DNA of 64,000 nucleotides from the NCBI RefSeq assembly GCF_009765865.1, contig NZ_LMUQ01000064.1:186936-250935 (forward strand). The letters run 5' to 3'. Shown in pieces: positions 11,708-21,325 of this stretch (position 1 is its first letter; every line of letters starts with the position of its first letter). This DNA comes from Acidisoma sp. L85 (GTDB taxonomy: Bacteria > Pseudomonadota > Alphaproteobacteria > Acetobacterales > Acetobacteraceae). The translations under genes and the position numbers were made by a program. The notes beneath the pieces are model-generated. The model did no database searches. It was given only the letters and a program-made list of their open reading frames with translations, and had not been told where the DNA came from.

Positions 11708-12370
11708 CTATTCGCGCCGGAGCACCCGGTCCACGACGAAGGCTGAGAGGCCGCCGGCGATAAAGTCCCGGCGGAGGGCCGCTTCGTCATACTCGGTCTT
11801 CACCCAATCCAAAAACGGGATTCGGCCTTCCGCCTCTCTCGCGTAGAGCAGGAAAAATGCATCGAGGATGCCGGTGCGGGCATTGCTCCAATGGCCGAAG
11901 CGCCAGGAGAGCTGGTTCAGGGCATCCGCGCTGGTGCCGCCGCGCATCACCAGATAGAGGCCGGCGGCAAGTCCGGTGCGGTCCGCGCCCGACTTGCAAT
12001 GCATGATCGCCGGCTCGACCAGGGTTTCCAGGATCGAGGCGAAACGCAGAATGCGCTCCTTGTGCGGCGCGCCACGGCTCTCGAACGCCATGTCGATATG
12101 GTGCAGCCCGAGTTTCGCCGCTGCCTCGCGCGACAGCGCGTCGGATCCGCAGAACCGCTTGCCACGCAGATTGATGACCGTCTTGATGCCGAGCTTGCGC
12201 TGCGCCGCGGCCAGCCGCCAGGCATGCGGATGGTTGCAGCGATACATTCGCTTCGGCGCCACCTCCGCCCAATTCGCGAAGACGAAGCGGACGAAGGAAT
12301 GGTCCATCACGAGCGAGTCGGACCAGGCGGCTACCCGGCCGCGGCCCGTCGTGAGATTTCCTCTGAACAT
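11708..12370 (-). CDS. Tyrosine/dual-specificity protein phosphatase-like
   Basis: 220 residues with the Cys-based phosphatase P-loop MHCKSGADRTGLAAG (HCx5R), preceded by KTVINLRG and a conserved Asp/Ser region ESRGAPHKERI. The size and the DRTGL motif resemble the small bacterial PTP/DSP family that also includes phosphoinositide-type phosphatases. Cytoplasmic; substrate unknown. The order sdhB - this gene - cation efflux gene on one strand does not imply a pathway. Confidence 0.85.
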   Translation of the reverse strand: MFRGNLTTGRGRVAAWSDSLVMDHSFVRFVFANWAEVAPKRMYRCNHPHAWRLAAAQRKLGIKTVINLRGKRFCGSDALSREAAAKLGLHHIDMAFESRGAPHKERILRFASILETLVEPAIMHCKSGADRTGLAAGLYLVMRGGTSADALNQLSWRFGHWSNARTGILDAFFLLYAREAEGRIPFLDWVKTEYDEAALRRDFIAGGLSAFVVDRVLRRE

Positions 12371-12397
12371 GCGAGTTGAAGCGGTGCGCGCCCGGCC

Positions 12398-13180
12398 TTA
12401 GCCTTGGCGCTGCACCATGAGCTTCTTGATCTCGCCGATCGCCTGGGCGGGGTTCAGCCCCTTGGGACAGGTCTCGGCGCAGTTCATGATGGTGTGGCAG
12501 CGGTAGAGCTTGAACGGATCCTGCAGGGCGTCCAGCCGCTCGCCCTTATGCTCGTCGCGGCTATCGGCGATCCAGCGATAGGCGGCGAGCAGCACGGCCG
12601 GCCCGAGATAGCGGTCGCCGTTCCACCAGTAGCTGGGGCAGCTTGTGGTGCAGCAGAAACACAGGATGCATTCCCACATCCCGTCGAGCTTGGAGCGCTC
12701 CTCCACACTCTGCAGCCGCTCGGCATCCGGTGGCGGCGGCGTGTCGGACTGCAGCCAGGGCTCGACGCTGCGATATTGGGCGTAGGCCTGGCTGAGGTCG
12801 GGCACGAGATCCTTGATCACCGCCATATGCGGCAGCGGATTGATCCTGACCGCGCCACGGCAATCCTCGATCGGCTTGAGGCAGGCAAGGGTATTCGTGC
12901 CGTCGATATTCATGGCGCAGCTACCGCAAATGCCTTCACGGCAGGAGCGGCGAAAGGTCAGCGTGCCGTCGACCTCGTTCTTGATCTTGATCAGCGCGTC
13001 GAGAACCATCGGCCCGCAATCATCGAGATCGATCTCGTAGATATCGGTATGCGGGTTCTTTTCGTCGTCGGGGTTCCAGCGATAGATCTTGAATTCGCGC
13101 ACGCGTTTGGCGCCGGCCGGCGCCTTGTAGCGCTGACCCTCGACGACCTTGCTGTTCTTCGGAAGGGTGAACTCAACCAT
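12398..13180 (-). CDS. sdhB: Succinate dehydrogenase iron-sulfur subunit
   Basis: 260 residues. N-terminal ferredoxin domain with [16 protein letters not shown] and NTLAC (2Fe-2S ligands); C-terminal domain with [16 protein letters not shown] and [17 protein letters not shown] (4Fe-4S and 3Fe-4S ligands). It passes electrons from SdhA flavin to the membrane quinone site. Last gene of sdhCDAB. It is separated from sdhA by 188 bases carrying a copy of the three-hairpin repeat, which is unusual inside this operon. Confidence 0.98.
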   Translation of the reverse strand: MVEFTLPKNSKVVEGQRYKAPAGAKRVREFKIYRWNPDDEKNPHTDIYEIDLDDCGPMVLDALIKIKNEVDGTLTFRRSCREGICGSCAMNIDGTNTLACLKPIEDCRGAVRINPLPHMAVIKDLVPDLSQAYAQYRSVEPWLQSDTPPPPDAERLQSVEERSKLDGMWECILCFCCTTSCPSYWWNGDRYLGPAVLLAAYRWIADSRDEHKGERLDALQDPFKLYRCHTIMNCAETCPKGLNPAQAIGEIKKLMVQRQG

Positions 13181-13243
13181 TTCCGGGATCTCCTAGGAGT
13201 CGATGCGGGCGGGAGTGATCCGCGCCGGATGAGCAAGCACGAC

Positions 13244-13343
13244 GTCATCCCATGCGAAGGCATGGGATTCACGCCTTGCCGCGGGCGGCCCCGCCTTCGT
13301 GACGCGCGTAAGGCGTGGATGCTCGGCCTTCGCCGAGCATGAC
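13244..13343 (-). repeat. Three-hairpin intergenic repeat, copy B
   Basis: Minus-strand copy of the element, inside the sdhA-sdhB gap. Hairpin 1 (ATGCTCGGC / GCCGAGCAT) is identical to other copies. Hairpin 3 has different arms, ATCCCATGC / GCATGGGAT, so both sides changed together. A GC-rich insertion sits in the loop of hairpin 2 instead of hairpin 3. The flanks are not like those of copies A, C, E and F. Confidence 0.85.
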
Positions 13344-13368
13344 GAGGTGGTTGCGATGGCCATCAGCC

Positions 13369-15180
13369 TCAATACACGCGCTTCTGCGGCGGGAAGACGG
13401 AGACCTCGTTGGTCAGGGTCTGCATCTTGACCGGCCGATAATCGAGCTTCACCGCACCGGAGTCGTCACACCAGGCCAGGGTGTGCTTCATCCAGTTCTT
13501 GTCGTCGCGATCGGGATAGTCGTCATGCGCGTGGGCGCCACGGCTCTCATGGCGGGCTTCCGCGCCGACCATGGTCACCATCGCATTGCCCATGAGGTTC
13601 TGCAGTTCCAGCGCCTCCACCAGATCCGAGTTCCAGATCAGGCTGCGGTCGCTGACACCCATATCGGCCATGCCGCTCCAGATCTTCTGCACCTTCTCGA
13701 CGCCCAAGGTCAGACTCTTGGCGTTGCGGAAGACGGCGGCGTGGGACTGCATCGCACGCTGCAGATCTACACGCAGCTCGGAGACGCGGGTCGCGCCTTT
13801 CGCGTGCCGCACGTCATCGAAGCGCGCGATCGACGCCTCGCCGGCGCGTGGCGGGAGCGGCGCCTGGGTGGCGCCGGTCTGGATCGTCTCGGCGGCGCGA
13901 TGCGCGGCGGCGCGGCCGAAGACCACTAGGTCGAGCAGCGAATTGGTGCCGAGGCGGTTCGCGCCATGCACCGAGACGCTGGCGCATTCGCCGATCGCCA
14001 TCAGGCCGCGCACCACGCGGTCCGGATCGCTCGGCGTAGGGGATAGTACCTCGCCGTGATAATTCGTCGGGATGCCGCCCATGTTGTAGTGCACGGTCGG
14101 CAGCACCGGGATCGGCTCCTTGGTCACATCCGTGCCCGAGAAGACCCGCGCGGTCTCGGAGATGCCGGGCAGCCGCTCATGCAGCAGCGCGGCGCCGAGA
14201 TGCTCCAGATGGAGCAGGATGTGGTCCTTGTTGGGACCGCAGCCGCGTCCCTCGTTGATTTCGATGGTCATCGAGCGTGACACCACGTCCCGGCTCGCCA
14301 GGTCCTTGGCGGTCGGCGCGTACCGCTCCATGAAGCGCTCGCCCTCGCTATTGGTGAGGTAGCCGCCCTCGCCACGCGCGCCCTCGGTTATCAGGCAGCC
14401 GGCGGAGAAGATGCCGGTCGGGTGAAACTGCACGAATTCCATGTCCTGCATGGGCAGGCCGGCGCGGATCACCATGCCGTTGCCGTCGCCGGTGCAGGTA
14501 TGGGCGGAGGTGCAGCTCTGATAGGCGCGGCCATAACCGCCGGTCGCGAGCACCACCGTCTGCGCTCGGAAACGATGGATCGAGCCGTCATCCAGGCACC
14601 AGGCCGTCACGCCGCGGCAGACGCCTTCCTCATCCATGATGAGGTCCAGCGCGATATATTCGACGAAGAACTCGACCTCATGCTTCAGGCTCTGCTGATA
14701 CAGCGTGTGCAGGATGGCATGGCCGGTGCGGTCGGCGGCGGCGCAGGCGCGCATCGCCGGGGATTTGCCGAACTCCTTCATATGGCCGCCGAAGGGGCGC
14801 TGGTAGATGCGCCCATCCTCGGTGCGGCTGAAGGGGACGCCGAAATGCTCAAGCTCGTAGATTGCCGGGATGGCGTTGCGGCACATGTATTCGATGGCGT
14901 CCTGGTCGCCGAGCCAGTCCGACCCCTTCACGGTGTCGTACATGTGCCAGCGCCAGTCATCCTCGCCCATATTGCCGAGCGCCGCGCCGATGCCGCCCTG
15001 CGCGGCGACCGTATGGCTGCGGGTGGGGAAGACCTTCGTAAGGCAGGCGGTCTTGAGGCCGGCTGCGCCCATCCCCAGGGTCGCGCGCAGCCCGGCCCCT
15101 CCGGCACCGACGACGACAACGTCGTAGGTGTGGTCGATGACGTCGTAGCTGCCCAGGGTGGGCTTCGTGATCGCGTTCAT
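13369..15180 (-). CDS. sdhA: Succinate dehydrogenase flavoprotein subunit
   Basis: 603 residues. N-terminal FAD dinucleotide fold [17 protein letters not shown], the covalent-FAD His in [15 protein letters not shown], the substrate-site region [21 protein letters not shown], and the capping domain with [15 protein letters not shown]. It oxidises succinate to fumarate at the inner face of the cytoplasmic membrane (TCA cycle and respiratory complex II). Length and motifs are full and intact. Lies 60 bases after sdhD. Confidence 0.99.
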   Translation of the reverse strand: MNAITKPTLGSYDVIDHTYDVVVVGAGGAGLRATLGMGAAGLKTACLTKVFPTRSHTVAAQGGIGAALGNMGEDDWRWHMYDTVKGSDWLGDQDAIEYMCRNAIPAIYELEHFGVPFSRTEDGRIYQRPFGGHMKEFGKSPAMRACAAADRTGHAILHTLYQQSLKHEVEFFVEYIALDLIMDEEGVCRGVTAWCLDDGSIHRFRAQTVVLATGGYGRAYQSCTSAHTCTGDGNGMVIRAGLPMQDMEFVQFHPTGIFSAGCLITEGARGEGGYLTNSEGERFMERYAPTAKDLASRDVVSRSMTIEINEGRGCGPNKDHILLHLEHLGAALLHERLPGISETARVFSGTDVTKEPIPVLPTVHYNMGGIPTNYHGEVLSPTPSDPDRVVRGLMAIGECASVSVHGANRLGTNSLLDLVVFGRAAAHRAAETIQTGATQAPLPPRAGEASIARFDDVRHAKGATRVSELRVDLQRAMQSHAAVFRNAKSLTLGVEKVQKIWSGMADMGVSDRSLIWNSDLVEALELQNLMGNAMVTMVGAEARHESRGAHAHDDYPDRDDKNWMKHTLAWCDDSGAVKLDYRPVKMQTLTNEVSVFPPQKRVY

Positions 15181-15240
15181 CTCAGCCTCGTCGTGATGGG
15201 AGGGACGGCCGCATGGGAGGGCCGCCAGCCTCGCCTGAAT

Positions 15241-15642
15241 TCAGATCGCGAGCTTCACCACGGCGAGCAGGGCCGCGAGACCGAGGAGCACCACTGCGGC
15301 TTTCATCACCAGCAGCACGATGAGCCGCGTGCCCTCGCCATGGATGTAATCGTCGATCACCACCTGAAGCCCGAGCTGCGTGTGGTGGAAGGAGGTCACG
15401 ATCAGCGCCACCAGCAGTACGGCGACCAGCGGATGCGAGACCCAATGTGCGATGTCGGGCTGCGGATGGCCCGCCATGCCCAGAACCGAGAAGACAAACC
15501 AGAGGGTGAGCGGGATGAGCGCGACCGAGGTCACGCGCTCCATCCACCAGTGATGCACTCCGCTGCGCGCGGCGCCGAGCCCTTTGACGCGGCCAAGCTC
15601 GCTCTGCCGCACCGTGATCGAAAGCTTGTCCTTGGGCGCCAT
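15241..15642 (-). CDS. sdhD: Succinate dehydrogenase membrane anchor subunit D
   Basis: 133 residues from ATG 15642 (MAPKDKLSITVRQSELGRV); the open frame extends further but overlaps sdhC. Three predicted membrane segments. SFHHTQLGLQVVIDDYIHGEGTR provides the heme/quinone-region His and the Asp-Tyr pair typical of SdhD. It anchors SdhAB with SdhC and forms the ubiquinone site. Confidence 0.93.
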   Translation of the reverse strand: MAPKDKLSITVRQSELGRVKGLGAARSGVHHWWMERVTSVALIPLTLWFVFSVLGMAGHPQPDIAHWVSHPLVAVLLVALIVTSFHHTQLGLQVVIDDYIHGEGTRLIVLLVMKAAVVLLGLAALLAVVKLAI

Positions 15643-15653
15643 GATCGCGGTCC

Positions 15654-16088
15654 TCAGAGCCACACGGCCAAGCCGACGACCCAGCTCAGCACCGTGAGCA
15701 CCACGGTCGCAACCAGGACCGCGAAGGCATTGCGGTGCGATGTTTTGACATCGAAGCCAAAGCCGGCGTCCCAGAACAGATGCCGGATGCCGTTGCAGAA
15801 GTGGTACCAGAGCGCCAGCGTCCAGCCGAACATCAGGATCAGGCCGATCGGCGAGCCCACGAAGCCCTGAGCCGAGGCGAAAGCGCGGGGACCCGTCGCC
15901 GCCGCCACCAGCCACCACACCATGAGCAGCAGCCCGACCGCGAGCGCGCAGCCGGTGATGCGGTGAAAGATCGAGGTCGCGGTGCTGATCTGCGGCTTGT
16001 AGATTTGGAGATGCGGCGAGAGCGGGCGTTGCACCAACTTGCCGTCGCTGCGCTTGCCGATGATCAATGCGTCGCGCACGTCCGCCAT
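15654..16088 (-). CDS. sdhC: Succinate dehydrogenase cytochrome b556 subunit C
   Basis: 144 residues with three membrane segments. Contains RPLSPHLQIYKPQ and SIFHRITGCAL (family signature with quinone-site Ser/Arg) and WYHFCNGIRHLFWDAG, whose His is the heme b ligand. First gene of sdhCDAB; sdhD starts 11 bases later. A sigma70-like promoter is predicted at 16175-16203. Confidence 0.96.
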   Translation of the reverse strand: MADVRDALIIGKRSDGKLVQRPLSPHLQIYKPQISTATSIFHRITGCALAVGLLLMVWWLVAAATGPRAFASAQGFVGSPIGLILMFGWTLALWYHFCNGIRHLFWDAGFGFDVKTSHRNAFAVLVATVVLTVLSWVVGLAVWL

Positions 16089-16174
16089 GGGTCGGTTCCA
16101 GTTAGAATGTCGGTCGGGCCGGGACCGTGCGTCCGGCAGAGGAGGGCCGAGGAAGGCTAGGTCTTTGGGACGCT

Positions 16175-16203
16175 TCTCTAATCTTCGACGGAAGATGGGT
16201 CAA
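16175..16203 (-). promoter_or_regulatory. Predicted sigma70-type promoter of sdhCDAB
   Basis: On the minus strand TTGACC (16203-16198) is followed after exactly 17 bases by TAGAGA (16180-16175). It lies 87 bases upstream of the sdhC start in the gap after asd. A separate palindrome, CACGATCGTG, occurs slightly upstream (about 16218-16227). The prediction rests on consensus match and spacing only. Confidence 0.45.
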
Positions 16204-16244
16204 CGCAGGTGCAGCATCACGATCGTGGGTTGCCGGGGCAGCGC

Positions 16245-17273
16245 TTACGCTGCCTGCCGGGCGAAGACTCCCTGGGCCACCAATGTTTCGGCGATCTGCA
16301 CAGCATTCAACGCGGCGCCCTTGCGGAGGTTGTCGCCGACACACCAGAAGGCGATGCCGTTCGGCACGGTGGGGTCGCGGCGAATGCGGCTGACATAAAC
16401 ATTGTCCTCGCCGGCGACCTCGGTGGGTGTCGCATAGCCGCCATCTTCGCGCACATCCGTCACCGCAATGCCGGGGGCGCCACGCAGCGCCGCGCGGGCT
16501 TCACCGGGGGCGACCGGCCGTTCGAACTCGACATGAAGGGCGAGGGCGTGGCCGATGAACACCGGCACGCGCACGCAGGTCGCCATTACCGCGATATTCG
16601 GATCGAGGATCTTCTTGGTCTCCACCACCATCTTCCACTCTTCCTTGGTGGAGCCGTCATCCATGAAGGAGTCGATATGCGGGATGACGTTGAAAGCGAT
16701 GTTCTTGGTAAATTGCTGCGGCGTCACAGGATCGTTGACGTAGAAGGCCCGGCTATTGGCGAAAAGCTCGTCCATGCCTTCCTTGCCTGCGCCAGACACT
16801 GACTGATAGGTCGCGACGACAACCCGCTTGATCTTGAACTCGTCGTGTAGCGGCTTGAGGGCGACAACCATCTGGATCGTCGAGCAATTTGGGTTCGCGA
16901 TGATCCCTCCGCGGAAGCCGTGGAGCGCCTCGGGATTGACCTCGGGCACGACCAGCGGAACGTTCGGGTCCATACGGAAATGGCTGGTATTGTCGATGAC
17001 GATACACCCAGCCTCGACCGCGCGCGGCGCGTGAATGGCGGAAACCGACGCGCCGGGGCTGAACAGTCCGATGTCCCAGCCGCGAAAGTCGAACTTCTCG
17101 AGATTCTGGGTTTTGAGGACGCGGTGCTCGCCGAAGGAGATCTCGGTGCCCGCCGAGCGGCCCGAGGCCAGGGCCGCGATGTCGCTCACCGGAAAGTTGC
17201 GTTCCGCGAGCGTCTTGAGCATTTCGCGTCCCACCGCTCCGGTGGCACCCACGACCGCGACCCGATAGCCCAT
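16245..17273 (-). CDS. asd: Aspartate-semialdehyde dehydrogenase
   Basis: 342 residues from ATG 17273 (MGYRVAVVGATGAVGREML), with GAGAGGG just before it. NADP-binding loop GATGAVG at the N-terminus; catalytic Cys in IIANPNCSTIQMV; substrate-binding CVRVPVFIGHALALHVEFE. It reduces aspartyl phosphate to aspartate semialdehyde for lysine/DAP, threonine and methionine synthesis. Upstream extension of the frame to 17333 has no family match. Confidence 0.98.
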   Translation of the reverse strand: MGYRVAVVGATGAVGREMLKTLAERNFPVSDIAALASGRSAGTEISFGEHRVLKTQNLEKFDFRGWDIGLFSPGASVSAIHAPRAVEAGCIVIDNTSHFRMDPNVPLVVPEVNPEALHGFRGGIIANPNCSTIQMVVALKPLHDEFKIKRVVVATYQSVSGAGKEGMDELFANSRAFYVNDPVTPQQFTKNIAFNVIPHIDSFMDDGSTKEEWKMVVETKKILDPNIAVMATCVRVPVFIGHALALHVEFERPVAPGEARAALRGAPGIAVTDVREDGGYATPTEVAGEDNVYVSRIRRDPTVPNGIAFWCVGDNLRKGAALNAVQIAETLVAQGVFARQAA

Positions 17274-17406
17274 GACCCTCTCCCGTCCCGGCGCCTGAAT
17301 GCCGCGCCACCAACCCGAAGCGGTTAAGCCCAAGCGCCGCCGGCGACAAGCAGCGCTATAGGGGGGATGCCCTGCATAAGGCGCTTTCCACTTTTGGCTG
17401 CCATCG

Positions 17407-18282
17407 TCAGGCTTCCTCGTCTGAACCGGCCCGCATCGCTTCCGCCTCGTGCTTGAGCCGGTGGAAGCTGCGGAGGCTGAAGGGGAGCATGCCGAGATAG
17501 ATCAGCCCCGCCGCGGCCAGGGCGGCCCAGGGCTCGGCGAAGAGGATGGCTGCGAAAATGCCGGTGCCGAGCAGCAGCGGCAGCACGTATTCCGCCGGCA
17601 CCTTGAAGTTCTTGAAGCTCCAGACGGGCAAGGTCGAGACCAGCAGGATGGCGGTGCCGATCAGCACCAGCGCCCCGAAGAACGGCGAATGCGCGATCAT
17701 CGAGAGCCAGCCGAGGTCGAGGGAACGCGCTTCGAGACCAAGGAAAACCGGGAGGAGGGCGAGCCCCGCTCCGGCCGGCGCCGGAACGCCGGTGAAGAAG
17801 CCGGAGGTATAGGTCGGCGCGGAATCGCTATCGAGCGCCGCGTTGAACCGCGCGAGGCGCAGCGCCATGCAGACCGCGAACATCAGCGACGGCACGAAGC
17901 CGATGCCGCCATAGGTGCCGAGCGACCAGAGATACATGACGAAGGCGGGGGCCACGCCGAAGCACAGGAAATCCGCCAGGCTGTCGAATTCGGCCCCGAA
18001 ACGGGAGGTGCCTTTGAGCAGGCGGGCGATGCGCCCATCCAGCCCGTCGATAACCCCGGCAAGGCTGATGGCCACGACCGCGGCGTCAAAATGACCGCCA
18101 AGCGCGAAGCGCATGCCTGTCAGCCCCGCGCAGAGGCCGAGCATGGTGAGAAGGTTCGGCAGGAGCCGGTTGAAGGATGGACCCTTGAAGCGCGGGCGAT
18201 GCGGCGGGCGCACCCGCCTCCGGCGCCTCCGGGCCGGCCAGATGCGCCCGTCGGGCTCGCCCGAAAGGCGCGGGCCGCTCAA
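17407..18282 (-). CDS. pssA: CDP-diacylglycerol--serine O-phosphatidyltransferase
   Basis: 291 residues, integral membrane protein of the CDP-alcohol phosphotransferase family. Signature DGLDGRIARLLKGTSRFGAE followed by FDSLAD supplies the metal-binding Asp residues (DGx2ARx8Gx3Dx3D form). An Arg/Pro-rich N-terminal extension precedes the first membrane segment. It makes phosphatidylserine; the adjoining psd product converts it to phosphatidylethanolamine. Start overlaps the psd stop by 4 bases (ATGA). Confidence 0.95.
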   Translation of the reverse strand: MSGPRLSGEPDGRIWPARRRRRRVRPPHRPRFKGPSFNRLLPNLLTMLGLCAGLTGMRFALGGHFDAAVVAISLAGVIDGLDGRIARLLKGTSRFGAEFDSLADFLCFGVAPAFVMYLWSLGTYGGIGFVPSLMFAVCMALRLARFNAALDSDSAPTYTSGFFTGVPAPAGAGLALLPVFLGLEARSLDLGWLSMIAHSPFFGALVLIGTAILLVSTLPVWSFKNFKVPAEYVLPLLLGTGIFAAILFAEPWAALAAAGLIYLGMLPFSLRSFHRLKHEAEAMRAGSDEEA

Positions 18283-19037
18283 AAGACTGTTCCGCCCGAG
18301 ATTGTGGAGGCGCCCGCGTAGGTGATTGTCGGCCCCGTCGTCTCGGCCCGAGCGCGGGGTGCGAATTCGAGGTCGAGCTCGGCGATGACGCTTTCGCCGC
18401 CGACCATCTTCTGCCCTTCCGACACCAGGGGCTGGACGCCTTCGGGCAGATAGAGGTCAGTGCGGCTGCCGAAGCGGATGATGCCGAAGCGGCCGCCCGC
18501 CTGCACCGCGTCACCCTCGCGAACCTGGCAGACGATGCGCCGCGCGATGAGGCCAGCAATCTGCACCACGGCGATCTCCCGCCCGTCCGGCAAGCGGATG
18601 GCAAGGGCGTTGCGCTCATTCTCGTCGGCGGATTTGTCGAGATTGGCGCTCAGGAACTTGCCGTGACGATAGGCGATGCGGGTGACGGTGCCATCCGCCG
18701 GCATGCGGTTCACATGCACGTCCAGCACCGAGAGGAAGATCGCGACGCGCCAGCGCGGCATGATGCCGAGGCCAAGTTCGGGCGGCGGTGTCGCCAGCAT
18801 GACGCTCACGACATGGCCATCGGCAGGCGCCAGCAGCGCGCCGGGGCGCGGCGGGGGATGCCGCTCCGGATCGCGGAAGAAGTAGAGGCAGAACAGCAGG
18901 AACAGCACGCCGATCCAGGACAGCCAGTGCCCGAAGATCAGCCCGACGACGACGACCGCCGCGCCGATGGCGAGGAAGGGCCTCGCCGCCGGGTGGGGTG
19001 GGGAAAAAACGAAGCGAAAAGCGCTGCCGTGGGCCAT
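18279..19037 (-). CDS. psd: Phosphatidylserine decarboxylase proenzyme
   Basis: 252 residues from ATG 19037 (MAHGSAFRFVFSPPHP). The short, archaeal-like PSD type: N-terminal membrane segment, FFRDPERHPPPRPGALLAPADG, DVHVNRMPADG with the active-site His, and a GS self-cleavage site in IIRFGSRTDLYLPEG that yields the pyruvoyl group. Upstream frame to 19106 overlaps the LysM gene and is not used. Followed in overlap by pssA, so the two phosphatidylethanolamine genes are translationally coupled. Confidence 0.96.
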   Translation of the reverse strand: MAHGSAFRFVFSPPHPAARPFLAIGAAVVVVGLIFGHWLSWIGVLFLLFCLYFFRDPERHPPPRPGALLAPADGHVVSVMLATPPPELGLGIMPRWRVAIFLSVLDVHVNRMPADGTVTRIAYRHGKFLSANLDKSADENERNALAIRLPDGREIAVVQIAGLIARRIVCQVREGDAVQAGGRFGIIRFGSRTDLYLPEGVQPLVSEGQKMVGGESVIAELDLEFAPRARAETTGPTITYAGASTISGGTVF

Positions 19038-19053
19038 GATGGCGGTGCTGTTA

Positions 19054-20412
19054 TCAGCTCTTATGGTGGTGTGCCATCTTGTGCCATGGCGGCAGAGGCG
19101 GCGCATGGGCTGCCTCGTCGGCGGTCGGCATGTGGAAAGTCTGGCCAGGATAGATCAGGTCGGGGTCGCGGATCTGGTCCGTGTTCTCCTTGAAGATCGC
19201 AGTATATTCCGTGCCGTGCCCGAAACTGTGGCGCGAGATGAGCCAGAGCGAGTCGCCGGGCTGCACGATGGCCTGGCCTGGCAGCAGCAGATGCGCGAGG
19301 TCGGCGCGGGCGAAGGGCACTTCTGTGCGCGCCGCGACCTTGCCGCTGGCGCTCAGCTCATCCGCGCGCAGCTTGTGGACGCCTGACTTGAGTTCATCAA
19401 TCGGCGAAAGCTGCCATTGGCCTGACGCATCGGCCTCGGCATCCCCAACAGCCTTGTTGTCGACGTAGAGGCGAACACTCCGGCCCGGCGCGGCATGGCC
19501 GACGAAGCGGATATGCCCTTGCTGGTCGTATTGCACGATATCGAGGCCGACCGGCCCCGGATGGCTGCCCGGCACTGGTTGCAGCAGGCGTGGCGGCGCA
19601 TTGCCCTGCGACAGCACGACAAGGGAGCCGCTCGGGCCGATGCTGCTCGGCGGGTTTGCCGGGGGCGCGCCGCTTTGCGACATGGCCACGCTGCCCGGTG
19701 CGCTCGGGGTGGAAACGCCACCGGGGGGGCTTTCGGCGGGGATGACCTTCTGGACGGTGTTGTCGGCGACGCTGCCCTGGGGGCTTTGGGGCGCCGCGCC
19801 CTGGGGGGTCTCTGTCGCACCGGCGCTCTTCGGCGCGAGGGCAGCGACCACGCCGGGAACGGTCAGAAGGACGGTGGAACTGCCCGGCCCAACGGTTTTC
19901 GTGCCGGGCGTCGTGAGATGCAGCTCATGCACACCCGGCGCGAGCGGCGCATCGGGCAGGAAGACCCACTGGCCGTTGCTGTCGGAGGTGATCTCGCCAA
20001 TGACGTTCTTGTCGTTGGTGATCGTGACAGTCGTTCCCGGCGCCGCGCTACCGGCCATGACAAGCGAGCCCTGCGGATCGACCCGCACGACGTCCACGCC
20101 TGGACCTTTGGTGGCAGCGGGTGGGGCGGGCGGTGGCGCGACGCTCGGCGGCATGGCCAGCGCGGTCATCTTTGGCGCACTCGCGGCCGGTGCCGCGCTT
20201 GCTGGCGTGGTTTGCGGTTTCGCGGGCGTGGTCGGAGCCATGGCAACACCGTGCGGCGCCGCGGGTTCGCTGCCTGGTCCCATACGTTCGTAGACGGTAG
20301 CGGCACCTGCGGCCAGTATACCGAGCAGGAGAACAAGTCCCAGGATGGGCCGCCAGGACGTCCGAGACGTCCCAGTGCCTTCTTCTGGTGAATGGCGAGT
20401 CACCTCAGTCAT
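19054..20412 (-). CDS. LysM-domain envelope protein with Ig-like repeats
   Basis: 452 residues. One N-terminal membrane anchor (PILGLVLLLGILAAGAA, about residues 23-39), a Pro/Ala-rich linker, two bacterial Ig-like modules (around GSLVMAGSAAPGTTVTI and IRFVGHAAPGRSVRLYV, each followed by SDSNGQWVFLPDAPLAPG-like strands), and a C-terminal LysM domain (AIVQPGDSLWLISRHSFG to LIYPGQTFHMP) that should bind peptidoglycan. Periplasmic. It ends 16 bases before psd and probably shares its transcript. Confidence 0.9.
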   Translation of the reverse strand: MTEVTRHSPEEGTGTSRTSWRPILGLVLLLGILAAGAATVYERMGPGSEPAAPHGVAMAPTTPAKPQTTPASAAPAASAPKMTALAMPPSVAPPPAPPAATKGPGVDVVRVDPQGSLVMAGSAAPGTTVTITNDKNVIGEITSDSNGQWVFLPDAPLAPGVHELHLTTPGTKTVGPGSSTVLLTVPGVVAALAPKSAGATETPQGAAPQSPQGSVADNTVQKVIPAESPPGGVSTPSAPGSVAMSQSGAPPANPPSSIGPSGSLVVLSQGNAPPRLLQPVPGSHPGPVGLDIVQYDQQGHIRFVGHAAPGRSVRLYVDNKAVGDAEADASGQWQLSPIDELKSGVHKLRADELSASGKVAARTEVPFARADLAHLLLPGQAIVQPGDSLWLISRHSFGHGTEYTAIFKENTDQIRDPDLIYPGQTFHMPTADEAAHAPPLPPWHKMAHHHKS

Positions 20413-20600
20413 CGATTCGCGGCCGCCCCTGTCGAAAAGCTCTCAATACATCCGCTCGTTATCATGAAATGAATAATTCTTGTGCACCCTTCGGGTTCGC
20501 AGGTTCTGATTGCGGTGCCGGGGCGGTTGCACCGCAGCCGAAGGGCTGCCACCAAGCGCTCGCTGGCGGAGACTCTGCTGGCGGCAAGGAAGGAGAATGC

Positions 20601-21185
20601 ATGCCGGCGATCAAGGCAGTGACGGTCTTCGGCGGCGCGGCATCCGGCCAGGATCCCGCCTATCGGCGCGCGGCTCTGGCGCTGGGTGAGGGTCTCGCGC
20701 AGGCGGGCATCACCGTGATCTACGGCGGCGGCGGCATCGGCATCATGGGCGCCGTCGCGGATGGTGCTCTGGGCGCCGGTGGCCATGTCATTGGAATTAT
20801 ACCGGACTTTCTGGCCCGGCGCGAGGTGGCGCATCGTGGCGTTAGCGAAATGATCGTCACCGACAGCATGCATTCGCGCAAAAGCCGCATGTTCGAGATG
20901 TCGGATGCCTTCATCACGCTGCCCGGCGGACTCGGGACGCTGGACGAGACCTTCGAGATGATTACCTGGCGGCAGCTCGACCTGCACAACAAGCCGATCT
21001 TGATCTGCGACATCGGCGGCTGGGCGGCGCCGTTCATGGCTCTGATCGACACGCTGGTTGGCCAGGGTTTCGCGCTGCCCTCCGCCCGCGCGCTTTATGA
21101 GGTGGTGGACAGCACGGATGCCGTGCTCGCCCGCTTACGTCAGGTGCCGGCCGGCGATCAGGCAGTGGAAACTGAGCAGCTTTAG
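20601..21185 (+). CDS. LOG-family protein (nucleoside 5'-monophosphate phosphoribohydrolase)
   Basis: 194 residues from ATG 20601, preceded by AAGGAGA. Rossmann-like fold with VTVFGGAASG, YGGGGIGIMGAVADGAL and the family hallmark PGGLGTLDE, plus SMHSRKSRMFE. LOG enzymes release the base from cytokinin riboside or other nucleoside 5'-monophosphates; the bacterial physiological substrate is often unclear. A TGCGGTGC/GCACCGCA dyad (20511-20536) lies in the leader. Confidence 0.93.
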   Translation: MPAIKAVTVFGGAASGQDPAYRRAALALGEGLAQAGITVIYGGGGIGIMGAVADGALGAGGHVIGIIPDFLARREVAHRGVSEMIVTDSMHSRKSRMFEMSDAFITLPGGLGTLDETFEMITWRQLDLHNKPILICDIGGWAAPFMALIDTLVGQGFALPSARALYEVVDSTDAVLARLRQVPAGDQAVETEQL

Positions 21186-21225
21186 AGGCGGATTTCTCTG
21201 GTTTGGACCGTGCCCAATCCCCCAC

Positions 21226-21325
21226 GTCATGCTCGGCGAAGGCCGAGCATCCACGCCTTTCTTGCTCGACGAAGGCAAGGCGTGGATGGCACGCGGGGGC
21301 CGCCCCGCCTTCGCGTGCCATGACG
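21226..21325 (+). repeat. Three-hairpin intergenic repeat, copy C
   Basis: Hairpin 1 GTCATGCTCGGC-GAAG-GCCGAGCAT, hairpin 2 CCACGCCTT / AAGGCGTGG, hairpin 3 GGCACGC / GCGTGCC with a GC-rich insertion as in copy A, ending CATGAC. Both flanks are conserved with copies A, E and F: GGTTTGGACCGTGC upstream (from about 21201) and a GTTCAGTATTAGACCATC segment downstream (to about 21366). Lies between two genes on the same strand. Confidence 0.88.

Noticed and set aside
14422-15870. Plus-strand open frame (482 codons) opposite sdhA-sdhD-sdhC
   Set aside because: Spans three intact sdh genes in antisense and is His/Gln/Gly-rich as expected of a shadow.
20511-20536. TGCGGTGC/GCACCGCA hairpin as a terminator
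   Set aside because: No T-tract on either strand, and it lies in the leader of the LOG gene and upstream of the LysM gene, so neither gene ends there.
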